NCBI RefSeq assembly: GCF_028858725.1
Contig: NC_084760.1
Span: 56,755,367 to 56,819,366 of the forward strand
Direction of reading: 5' to 3'
Origin: Colius striatus
Taxonomy: Eukaryota; Chordata; Aves; Coliiformes; Coliidae
DNA length: 64,000 nt
This document shows positions 27,101 to 39,100 of the stretch, one piece after another. The notes beneath the pieces were generated by a model. It was not told the DNA's origin. It did not search any database and was given only the letters and a program-made list of their open reading frames with translations. The stretch's first letter is position 1. The number at the start of each line of letters is the position of its first letter. The position numbers and the translations under genes were made by a program.

Positions 27101-30100
27101 TTTAGAAACCTCTCTGTTAGGAAAATGCCTAAAGGCTTCTGTGAAGTTGTTGTATGAATTAATGTGAGCATTTTAAGAAATACCCATATATGTGTATGCA
27201 TATAAACCCCTAGACATTAGAATATTCTTTTTTTTTTATTCATAGGCAACACATATCGAAAAGTCATGTACCCGTGGCTTGACTGAAACATCCTTAATGT
27301 CTAATTTAGGGTCTCATCCCACTCTGGTTTATATGAGAGTATGTCCACTGACAGCAGGAGGATGACAGAGCTGTTAAAGTAGCTGAGCTCGAGAATGAGG
27401 CCTCGGTGAAACAGAAGCACCGCAATCTTGCTGTGCTAGATGGCAGCCAGAGGAGAAAGAAGACCCAGTAAAATCAATCCTTATGGTCTTATTTGTATTA
27501 ATTGTTGATAGAGTATTGTCTGAAGGAATAAAACATTACTTGGCATCTAACCTGTGGTTTGTAAAACAGTCCTCAACAGGGATCTTTTAGTGATAGGTAC
27601 TGCTGGGGCTAAAAGAACCTGACATAAAATGCAATGATGTGCCATATTGCAAGTGTTAATCTTCTCTTATTTCCCTACTTGTCTCTGCAAAGTTATAATG
27701 CTTTCATATACCCGAAAGTAAGCAGGAAATACTCTGTTTTGGGAATCTGGCAGTGAGATTTTATTTTTCTTCATTTATCTCCAATCTATTTTGGTACATG
27801 TTTGCCGTCTTACAGAGTTTTTCAAAGGAGAATTAGAACCAGTAGAATTGTATTTCTGAATTTTTCATGATTGTTTCTTCAGTTCTTGTCTGCCAGTTCA
27901 CACCACAGGGTACAAGACTGATTGTAATGTGCACTCCTTTTGTTACTAGGTCAGTACTTCTAATTCTGAGCTTGTCTGCGTCACTGGGAGTATCAGATAA
28001 TTTACTCAGAAGGAAGCCTCTGACATGCTCAGACTTGGTTTACTCAGCAAAAAAGCATCTGTGCAGAAAAGCTTATTGATTACTCTGAGAATGCAGCTTA
28101 AATGTACTGAAGAGTCTATGTGGGTCAGAGCATGTATTCCAGATCAAGAAATTAAGATGATACTGGTTTTGAATGTGTATACTGTACATTAAATTAATGA
28201 CTTCAAAAGGATTCAGTGCTATTTAGAATATACAGTCATGGTTTAGTTTTTTTCATCTTTCTCTGTTTCACCCAAATCCTTCTTCCTTTAAAGATTTTTT
28301 TTCGTGTAAAATTATAATACATGGAACCAGATTTGATCATTTTTATCTGATTTGAAATATTAACAAATTATTTTGAAGTGTATCTGTTAAATGTACCTAA
28401 TATGTATATGCATGGAAGATCAGACTTGTGTATGTTCTGTTCTGTGCTTTAGGCAACAGAATTTGTTACCAAGTCAGTGTCTGCTGTGAGAATGCTTATT
28501 CAATGTAAATTTATAGAAACTGTATCAAGCAAGTATTCAACAAATCACTGTATTTTACTTTTAAACACCTTGTGCTGGCCCGCTCAGGGGATGTTATGTG
28601 CAAAGGGGAGAGAAACAATGAAAAATTGTCCTGGAGAGTGTTTTCCTCACATTAGGGTTAAACTGCACTTAGGAAGCTGTGCAGAAGCAGGCATCTGTGT
28701 AATTTGTTGTGTGCTACAGTTATGTTTCTTAACCTTTCAGTGAATGGAACTTTAAGATGTAGGAATAAGAGAAAAGTGAACTAATTGCAGGAGATTCTAG
28801 CCTCTCTTTTTAATACTTTTCATTATTTCTATTCTTTTTCTTGTTTCCAGTTACAAGAAAACACATGAGACCCTGAGCCATGCAGGACAAAAAGCAACAG
28901 CAGCTATCAGCAATGTAGGAACTGCTATCAGCAAGAAGTTCGGAGACATGAGGTATGGGGATCTACTGCTTCTCTGGTCTTATTTTGAGGACAAGAAGTG
29001 TAAGTCATCCTGTCAGCTTGTCTTTTCCTTCTACATTAGTATTTTAAAGGTTCGCATTGTTTGAAGTCAAGAGTATTTTATAACATTCACGGTGTCAAGC
29101 AAAATGAAGAGATAACGATGAATGAGAGATAAGTCTTGTTTGAGTCCTGGTTTTAAAAAAAAGAAAGAAAAGAAAAAAAAACCCCAATTTTAAAACCTGA
29201 TGGAATAACTTTGCTACTTCAAAGAAATATACAAGTGGAACAAAAATCGCTGTTAGATCTTTATTAACCCAGTTATGTTCATACATGGATTCTGGAGACC
29301 AACATCATCTGAAGAAAACAAGCCTTGGAGCTGCTTGTGGAAAGACAAATCAAAACCATGTCTCAGGCTGATTTTTGTCAGCTTTTTCAAGATGTACAAA
29401 GGCAAAGTTTTGTTCTCCAGTTGTACGTATAAAAAAAGATATGATGAAAGTAACAGGAACTGAGCTCAGGAGATCTGTCATTTAAATGGGGTGTAAATTT
29501 CAGGCTTTATGTGTTGATGTATCTTTAAAAATGTTTGTCTTAAACTTTCTCAGAATGAGAGCATAAATGAAGAAATTGTACACTGTAAACCAGCACTTCA
29601 GTTTTCAAGTTGGTAGGTGGATTACAGAAATTCCTTGGAGGTCTATTAGGGTGTTGATTTTTTGTGATGAAATAAACAGACAATGTATTGATTGAGCTGC
29701 ATAATTAGGGTCTCATTTATTAGAGATACTGGTATGTACTCCCTTTTCTGGTGATTTTGTAACATATGAGGTAAACATATCTTCATAAGTGTGCGAATCC
29801 ATTTTACAATTTTTCAAATTTCTATCTTTTGAACTGCTTTTTTTTCCTACAAATAACTGAAGCATAGCTCTTTGCAGCCAATTTTTTTTCCCCACTTTTT
29901 TATTGTTATTATGAATCTTCAGAAATCTCTAGAATCCCTCCTTCATACCTACCTTTTACATTCAGCTTAATAAACCCTTTACAGAAATGCTACTATTTTT
30001 CTAGGTGAACTCAGAAAAGAAAAAATCTTTATAATTGTATGATCTACTTTACAATGTGTTTCTCCACATTGCAGTTCAAAATGGAAATCTAGGGAGTGAT

Positions 30101-33100
30101 TTGCAACCAAGGTGTGAACATGCAGAGTTGTTTGACTCCATACACTTAGTACTATGTGCCAAGAAAAAAATGCAAGAATAGAGAGGCATGCAGTTACATT
30201 TCCCTAGTACATTTTTTAGCATTTGGCAGTCTGAGACCTGAAATCTTCTTTTTCTTCATGAATTTATCTTTTAAAATGTATTTTAGCTTGTGTGAGCTTT
30301 TGACATTCATAACACCTCATGTCTCCCCAGATGAACAGATAGTTATGTGGTAAAAAAGTGAGTGGTTTATTTGTTCGCTCATTCCTTCATTCCCTATTCT
30401 GAGTATCCCTGGTCTTTCCTTTGATGCCTTCGGTACTTCTATTATGAGAAATGGTGAATGTAGTCCTCCTGCTGTCCTTTATGTCACTCATGATCTCCTG
30501 TGGTTTTATCATATTTCATAACTTCATTTCTCTCTTTTCTAGGCTGAGGCTCCAGTTGCATAAGTTGCTTTCACAAGCCCTTTTTCCTAACTGTGTTTAT
30601 CCTTACTGCATTTCCTGTATTTGTAGTTGTATTCTGTATTTTTGAGAAATGGATGAGATGCATGTGCTCTGTGTGGCACCAACATATCCTCTGTTACATC
30701 TTCTTTTTTCCCTAGCACTTCCTCTTGTAACACAGTCCCATGTTTTAGTGAACAGGTGCCGTTGCTGCTTTAGATTCTACAGTAGTGACCAAAGAGTTGG
30801 TGTGCAAATACCTTGAACAGTGTGTCTTGATCTTAGAGGAAGGAATGACTGCAACAGTTCAGTACTTTTCAGGTCCTGTTGCTTGTGCTTTGCGTAGGGT
30901 ATGAGATGAAGTGCAAAGGCAGAAATGTCATCATTGTGATAGAGTATGTTTTTCCTTTAATATTTCCCTTAATTAATATCTGCTTCTAAATTCTTTTGTC
31001 CTAGCTATCAGTACCAACCCCCACCCCCATGGTATGTGGTGGTCATGCATCTGACTAGTGCTGGGAAAGCAGATGGGCAGCATTTATCCCGTTAGCCCTT
31101 TAGCCAAGGGCTCAAGGCAAAGGCTAAGTCCATAAGCAATTTGACTAATCAAGAAGCTTGTTCTAGTAGCTTTGTTTGATCAAAATTATTACCTTGAACC
31201 TGGTTGGGTGTTTTTTAGGAAAATAGGAACTATCAGCACTGCCATTTTTTGTGGACATTTGCTGTTTTCACTGAAGTTCTCAGGAGAGTTTTCTTGCCAC
31301 TTGATGACAAAGCAGCAAGTGATGTAGCCAGTATCCTGTAGTTACATAAAACATGGCATGACTTGATCCTTCTGCATCTGATGAATGTCCTAAATCTGGA
31401 ATAATGGACAGAATGCTTCCCCCAGCAACAAAGCTGGCCAAAGATCCTGGTTCAGTTTGGGCAGGTGCAGCTGTGTGTGGGGTCACACTGTAAACCTTAT
31501 CCCTTTAAATAACCTTGTTTTAAACATCTTCCCCTTTGCCACTCCAAACCCAGCTGTGTTTGAGGGAGTAAGCTGTAAAGGGGCATGCAGTCTTTGTTTT
31601 ATTCTTTGCTTGCTTTTTTTGATAATCCAAATCGTTTTATTTCAGTGGTGTAGTATATGGATTATGACCACCCCCTCTCATAATGCTGATTTAAACACAC
31701 ATCAGACTCTAGCTTAATTCTCTTGGTTAGGCATTAAGGCTGATAGCCACCAATGGCATCCAGATGCAAATCCCTGTTCTGCTTTCATTAAGAGCAGACA
31801 CTTGAAACTGATTTCAGACAATCCAGATCATCATCATAATTCCCAGTATGTTCAGCAGTCTGGTGTGTTTGGCCCTTGCCGTTGCCTCTGGCGGTAGTGA
31901 TATTCAGAGGGCTTGTCATCAGCCTGACTCTAAATATTGAAGCCTGCCTGCTTGTGAAACAAAATTCTGTTTTCTAGGTTGCCTGATCTGGCAGCTTCCC
32001 AGAGCACCACATGAAACACATATTTCGCTGAAGATGCAGGATTTTAATTTTCACCATAATTATCTCTAAAAATATTACTAAAGTATTATATATCAGCGAC
32101 AAGACAGATAGGCTCTCCCAGATGTGCTGTTTGGCTGTTAGAATTCAAGATGAACTCTACGAGAAAGGAAAATTACAAAGTTCCATGTGTTCCGAAGAAC
32201 AGAGAAGCTACCCTTTGGGGACAAACTGCTTTTCATGTAGCCACTGTGCTTCTCTTTCATCCCCACCTCAGCTTCCCCATCACAACTCTCTAATTCATTT
32301 CATGCATGAATAATCACTAGCATTTTACATCTTCTGGATTTTGTATTAATTATTAGTGCTTATAAGGTCTCTTTATGGTTGTAACGCACTCTATTTAATG
32401 TTGTCGTGTTACTAGAAATACCAGAGGCACATATAAAACCAGTATACAGATACTTTTGCTTTAGGATACAAACCAGACACCAATGATAAGATAATTGTTT
32501 CTTTATGAACAGCTCTCATGATTAATGATATGCCATCCAGATTTTTTCTTGCCCCTCTATCCACAGCTCAAGTTGTCTCCTTTAACATTTTCTGACACGG
32601 AGAAGGAAGGCAAAGGGGAAGGAGGGAGTCACAAGGTGCTCGTAAGGCAGTAGCATGGGCTCAGATCTCTCAGAATTATAGAGGATACACTAACATTTCA
32701 ACACGGCTCTTGCCATGTAGAGCTTAGGTGTGGTCTGAAGTTGAGGGTCTCTATCCCTTGCTCCTTTTGCATACTGGTAAAGTTTGGATCTTTTCAAGCA
32801 GTGCTGCTGGATTGCTCTTGTAACTGCCTATGTGGCTCTAAGAGTTTCAGCCCTGCTAATGTCCTTTTCTAAAAAAGAAGTTGTGACAGCAACTTACTGT
32901 TTTTTTGGTTTTTAAAAAAAGAAATAAGGAAAAGGAAACTACGTACACTACACTACTACATACATTACTATTACAGAAGTAGATGTGCTTTGAAAAGCTA
33001 ACAAAGGCATGAATACAAATTAGGATGTCAGCAGTTATACTGCTTATAAATCCTTCATTCAACTGTCTTGTACACTTTCTGTAATGACATGATCACGCAG

Positions 33101-36100
33101 ACCCCTTTCAAAATCAGTGCCTGGGATGAGCCAGCTTTCAAGATGAGTGAAGGTAGTATAATGGCTCATTCTTGACAGGAGTTAGAAGGCATATATGGAA
33201 AGAAACAGAAGACTGCAGGGAGGGGAAGCTTGGGGTATGACGATAGCACTTGAATGTGCCCCTCAGAGTGGGATGGGAGTCAGCACAGAGGCATCTGAGG
33301 ACCCAGGGGAATGGATGGAGGCAAAGTTCATCCCTCTGGAAGGGGGCAAGCAAGGTTCTGAGAAATAGCAAATAAATACTGGGGAGGTATGTTAACCTGT
33401 TATTTTCTGAGCATGTAGAAGATAGCATGATAGCAAAAAGGGTTTGTCAAGAACAATTATCTTGAACTGACAGCAGCTCTCAGAGAAGACAAAGGGGAGG
33501 CAGAAGATGTGATAAAGCTTAACTTTGACAGAACTGTCTATAGTGTTTACACAGAACTAGAGAAATACTGTTTAGGTGTTACTGCTTTAGCAGGAAGAGG
33601 TCATAGGGAGTTGAAAATGATAGTCAAAGAATAGCTCTCAGTAGCTCAGCATGATGCTTTTCATTACTGGTTTAGATGATGGCATCGTGTGTACACTTAA
33701 AATGGCCAGATGATAGCAGTGAGAGTGAATGCAAGCACTTTAGACTCCAGGATTAGAATTAAAAATTATTCTAAATGAGAAATAAAATTCAATGTGGGGA
33801 AATGTAAGGTGCTTTATTGACAGATGGGAAAAATGGGGAGCTTTGCGGATAAGTGCTATGCTAGCGCTTCACAGATGCAGCTGAATGGGGGCACAGGCTG
33901 AATGAGGGCTGTGAAATCTCTCTCATTGGAAGTTTTTAGAAGCATGTTAGGCCAATATCTGTTGGAGGTAGCTCAGGTATAATTAATCTGCTTTAGTGCT
34001 GTAGGAGTTGATTTCTACTGTGTCTTTATTGTTGTGCTTTTTTGTTGTGGTGGTGGTGGAGTTTTTGCACAGTCTCTTGCATTTCCAGGATTTCTGTGAT
34101 CTAGGCACATTCCAGGCACTTAAAACTGTTGCTGAACTCATTGGGATCTGAATTCCTTGAAATACTGTAGCTGTCATACCCAAAACTACCGTTCTCAAAC
34201 CTGTGTCTCTGATATCCTTAAAAGGGAATTGCTTCAGAGTCTAATTTCATAAGCATTTACTTTGCTGCTGAGTGAAGCAGTTGTTTTGTCTCTACTGACA
34301 CTCATTTGTGCTGATTTTGAGAGCTCTGCAGTAGCAGAGGTTTCCTTACCATAGGGCTGTACAAGTATCTGTATCAGCATGGAGAAGGCAGTGGCTGTTA
34401 CCAGGAGTCAGCAGGTGGTAAAGGCAGGCTACGTTTGACAGCAGCGTGGCTTACGATGGTCTAAGAAGAAATGTGTTGTGAAGCTAAATCCCTGAATGTT
34501 TGAGAACACCAATATACATGATGATGAGCCGTGTAAATAAATAACCCTGAAGAAATCAATGCTTTTCTTCAGAGCAAGGTATGAATATTGTGCAGTAAAT
34601 AATGCATCACACCACACATTGAAAAAGGATGTGAAAAATAAGTATTGAAGGGATGTTCATTAAGTGTGCCCCGTCTTTCTGTCTCTCTGCATGAGGCAGG
34701 TGTTCCCTTGAAGTGGTCTGTAATTAAAGACTACATCAATAACACACAGATAAAGGAGATGCTGTCTGCCTCATCATTTCTTGACTTTGGAACCTTAATG
34801 ACATCCTTTGAATATTGTATATCAGTGTGCCTCTTTCAGTTCTGCTGCCTTAATTAAGTTTCTTCTGAGCTGGGAAACAGTGTCTAAGTGTTTCAAGTAT
34901 TGTTTTCAACAAGGAGGAAGTATTTTAGAAAATGTCATTTTAGGAATTAATAGCCTGTTGTTTTTTCTGTGCCCTTCTCAACTGAGAGATAATTAAGAAA
35001 TACAGAAGGGAAAAAGATACATTTGCTGATGAGGTACACGTACAATTCCAGTTCGCCTATACTTTGTGTTTAATGACATTAAGGTAGGATTTTGGGAGGG
35101 AAATCAGTTACCATTGTTTAAATCTGATCTAATGAAGAGAACACAAGGTTTAGCAGACAAAACTTCCGTTCTTTGTTGCACACAGAATAGGTAGTCAAGG
35201 AATGTGTTTGAATGCAAATGATTTCATTTTTCTCCTGAGGCAGTTTGACAGGCTGCAGCTATGTATGTGTATTTTTGTTAACATTTTCATAATACTTTTA
35301 ACTCTTGCATTTCTTTCCTTGTGCACCCACCACAGATCGCATTCAATCAGGTAAGACACAATCTTCTTGAATACTGCCTCTGTATCAGACAGGATTTGTT
35401 TTATGGGATGTAGCACAGTAACCTCTTTCAGCATTGTTAGATAGGATAAAAACATGTGCTAGTGAAAATGTAATGCCTCATTTCTACAACATGGTGAGTA
35501 CAATGAGGAAAGATCTGGCAGTGTTTGCCTTACTCTTCAGTAAATCCATCTCAAATTCAAATAATGAACATATCCAAAAGATGTTGCCCTTGGGAAGACC
35601 TATTTATCCCATTCTCTCAACTGTCTTTTTCAGTCAAAAGTTGAAACAAACGCTCAGCAAAAATTCTATTCATCCAGCAGAATTTTGTAAAGATTGTGTA
35701 AAGTATTTAATTACCTCCTCTCCTTTCCATACAGGGAAAGTATATTAGTCATGAAGTGTAGGGAATGACTCTTTAAAAAGTCTTGAGTCCTGAGGAAATT
35801 TCCAATAGTAGCACAAGATATTAACACCATTAAAGGGATTCTTTGTATTTAGAGCTTGAATTTATTGATACTGTAAAGCACTTCAGTATATGACGAATTA
35901 TAAAACAGTTTTAGGTGTGCTCCAAGGTTGTGTAAGTGGTCTGGCTTTATGTCAGTTCACCCAGCAGAGTAGCTGAGCAGCCTTGAGTCACCTGGAGTCT
36001 TTCTGGCCTTGTAGCATCGCCAGTTGGGGTGGTTTAGCCAGGTGTCCACCAAGTTATAAAATCACTCCCCCTCCCAAACTGGACAGGAGAGAGAGAAAAA

Positions 36101-39100
36101 GAAACTACTTGTGAGTTGAGATAAGGACGGAGAGATCACTCAGCAATTAGCGTCACAGGCAAAACAGACTCAACTTAGGGAGAAAAGGGTTTGATTTCTT
36201 AAAGAAACAATAAGAGCAGGGAGATGAGAAATAAAATCCGTCTTAAAAACACCTCCCCCCATCTCTCCTTCCTCCAAGACTCCCGTTCCTCCCCCCTCAG
36301 CGGCACAGGGTATGGGGGATGGGAGTTGCAGTCAGTTCATTACAGATGGATTTTGCTGCTACTTCCTCCCACCCCTACAGTGTGGGTTCTCTCCCACAGG
36401 AGACAGTCCCTCACAAACCCCTACAGTGTGGGTTCTTCCCATGGGCTGCAGCTCCTTACAAACTCCTCTGGCATTGGGCCTCCGATGGGGGCAGCTCCTC
36501 ACACCCTGCCCCGATGTGAGAGAACAGTCCACCAGGAGAACAGTTCTTCAGAGACAGAGTCCCTTACGGGATCACAAGTCCTGACAGCAAATCTGCTCTG
36601 GCATGGGCACCTTCCCTACGGACTCCCAGGTCCTGCTCCAGGATGAACTTCTTATGGAGTCACAGCCTCCTTCAGGCATCCACTCGCTCTGGCGTGGGCT
36701 CCTCCATAGGCTGCGAGTGAGTCTCTACTCCCTGGTGGTCCTCCATGGCTGCAGGGGGACAACCTGCTTCACCATGGCCCTCACCACATATCACAGGGGA
36801 GCCTTTTCAGTGCCTAAGCACCCTCTTCCCCCTCCTTCTCCACTGACCTTGGTGTGTATGGAGATGTTTTCACATTCTCACTCATTGTTGCTGCAGCGGT
36901 TTTGCAACTGAGCAACAACTTCTTCTCAAATACATTATTCACAGAGGTATTACCTCAGACACTAATTGGCCAGGCTTGGGTCAGGTGCAGGGTCCAGCAT
37001 TGATTGGCCCTAACCCTGTGAGCTACAGGGGAAGCTTCTGGCAACTTTCTGTGTAAAGACACTTCCCCTGTAGTACCCCCCGCTACCAAAAAACCTGGCC
37101 CAGGCAAAACCACTATGCCAGTGCACAGGACAGCTCAAGAACAATTATTCTGCTCAGCAGAGCGATCCTAACATGAATTCTTACCTCCATGAGAAAACTT
37201 CAAAATTAAGCATAGATTGCCCTTCCTTTCTCACTCTGATGTGAAACCAAAATGTAGTCTTTAGCAGCCTTTGTCATGAAGGATCTCTGTTGCCAGCCTC
37301 TGCAGTGATCACCATCACAGACATTTGTGTCCTTAAAAACACTTAATGTTTTAGGCTTCTAGTAAAAGATGTTGCTACAGTTCATATAACTTGCATCCTT
37401 CTTTAGAGAAATTAAAATATGAACTCAATAAAATATGCACTTAGTATTCAGATAGGCTGTCACGTGCTTTCTCTTAGCTGTGTAAATTTCTTTTGGCACA
37501 GTATCATCTTCTTTCTTACACCTTCATATTTGGAATGTTTTGCTATTAGAAGAGGAGCAGCCTATGCTGAAATACTCCCAAATGCTTATTTTTGCTTATT
37601 TGTCGTGTGTGACGAGACAAAACTGGCAAACATGCATGTTTAATATAACTAGGATTGTTAAGGATTTACTGCACTTGTAAAATGCTTGGGCTAATCTTTT
37701 GTAAATCTTAAAAATGTTATGAAAAATTGAACATGAAAGATTTGCATTGTATACTGCCAGTTCTTGTCTATCTGAGCTTACCAGAGAAGCCTTAAAGTAT
37801 ACACAAAAACAAACAGTTTGTGTAAGTTCTCCTTGTCCCACCTGCTTGTCAAACAGTTCTTTCGTCCCTTCCCTGTCACCCCTGCCCCCATTTCTGAATC
37901 TTTAATCTGGAAAAAAGTAATCTTTTACGTGTATGCAGACACGTAAAAGTGCTGCTCTGAATTTATGTGGGTTAGAACAAACACATGTGCTGTTTATATG
38001 AGAGCTTTCATTTTTTCATGCTATAGTCATGCTTTACTTGATTGCAGCTCATTACTGGTGTCCCTTAAAGTAAAGCTCTCCCCGTCCTCGGTCAGACCAG
38101 GCTGCAGCTGTCAGTCAACACTGAAAGTAGCCGTGCATTAATTTTTGAAACAATATGTACTCTTGCACTGCACAATTTACTTAAAATGTTCACATCGAAA
38201 CGTACTTACTCTTCAAGGAAGGACTCCTATTCAGAACAGGCTTGATCCTTCCCACCAGCAGGAAATAGGTGATGCTGTGATAGCAGAGTTGGCTTTGGTG
38301 GCTCAGGTGGGATGATGTGGCTAATGTAAGTCAAGTGCTTAGAACAGGCAGCCATCTGCAGGGTTAAATGTGTGCAAAATGACCTAGGGATCTTTGAGTG
38401 ATGCAGGGGCTCCATCTTCCACTTGCCACCTATCCAGTTGCTGCAGGGAAGTCTGAGGAGGGAAATGTTGCAAGGAGAGCTGGATGAGAGTTGTGGAGAA
38501 GAGTTTTCAGTCCTTGGTAATGTTGAGGTGTGAAGGAGGAGGTGAAACGCCCTAGAGAAATGGGGACAGCAGCTGCTGGAGCTGAGAGAGCTATCTCTGT
38601 GTTGGTAGCATGTTGTGCAGGAGCCTGTTCAAATTGAGGGGCATCACTGGCTGTTTGGACTGTACACATTGTACATGCTACAAAAGCAATTGTCTGTTCA
38701 CCTCCTGCTTCACCCCAACTCTGTCTGTTTGCGAACTCAGGGTGTACTGCATCTGCCTCTCACAGAGCTCATCCAGCCCCGGGCCCTGTGGAACATGGGG
38801 GCTGCATTCTGTCCCTCTGCCACCTGTAGAGTGTCTCTGTGGAGGGCAGGGGGCTGCTCTGTTATTTAGGTGGCTGTGGCCAGGAACTGGTTTGCCTTGT
38901 TCTTTTGAACTCTGTTAAATTGCTGATCAGTTGACATGAGAACGAGGTGGTAAGATCCTCAGTGCTGAAAGTCAGCTGGAATTCTCAGTTGAGTCTGACA
39001 AGCTGTTGCTCCATCACAGGAAAGGAAGAGTACCAGCACTCTTGAAAATACATCTATATATTTTAAAGTTAAGTTAAAGAAGTAAAATGAATGTGTTACA

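Larger units (their letters stand above)
16491..28850 (+). other. TPD52L1 intron (12.4 kb)
   Basis: Contains a possible old repeat (about 17930-18330), an old CR1 (20536-21330), a purine-rich tract (23292-23469) and a CR1 3' end (25640-25735). Elsewhere it is AT-rich with nothing recognised. The 134-codon frame at 26558-26962 is judged random. Confidence 0.75.

Noticed and set aside
36224..36911. Overlapping frames of 66-140 codons
   Set aside because: They lie inside the solo LTR and arise from its decayed internal repeats; no retroviral protein motif is present.
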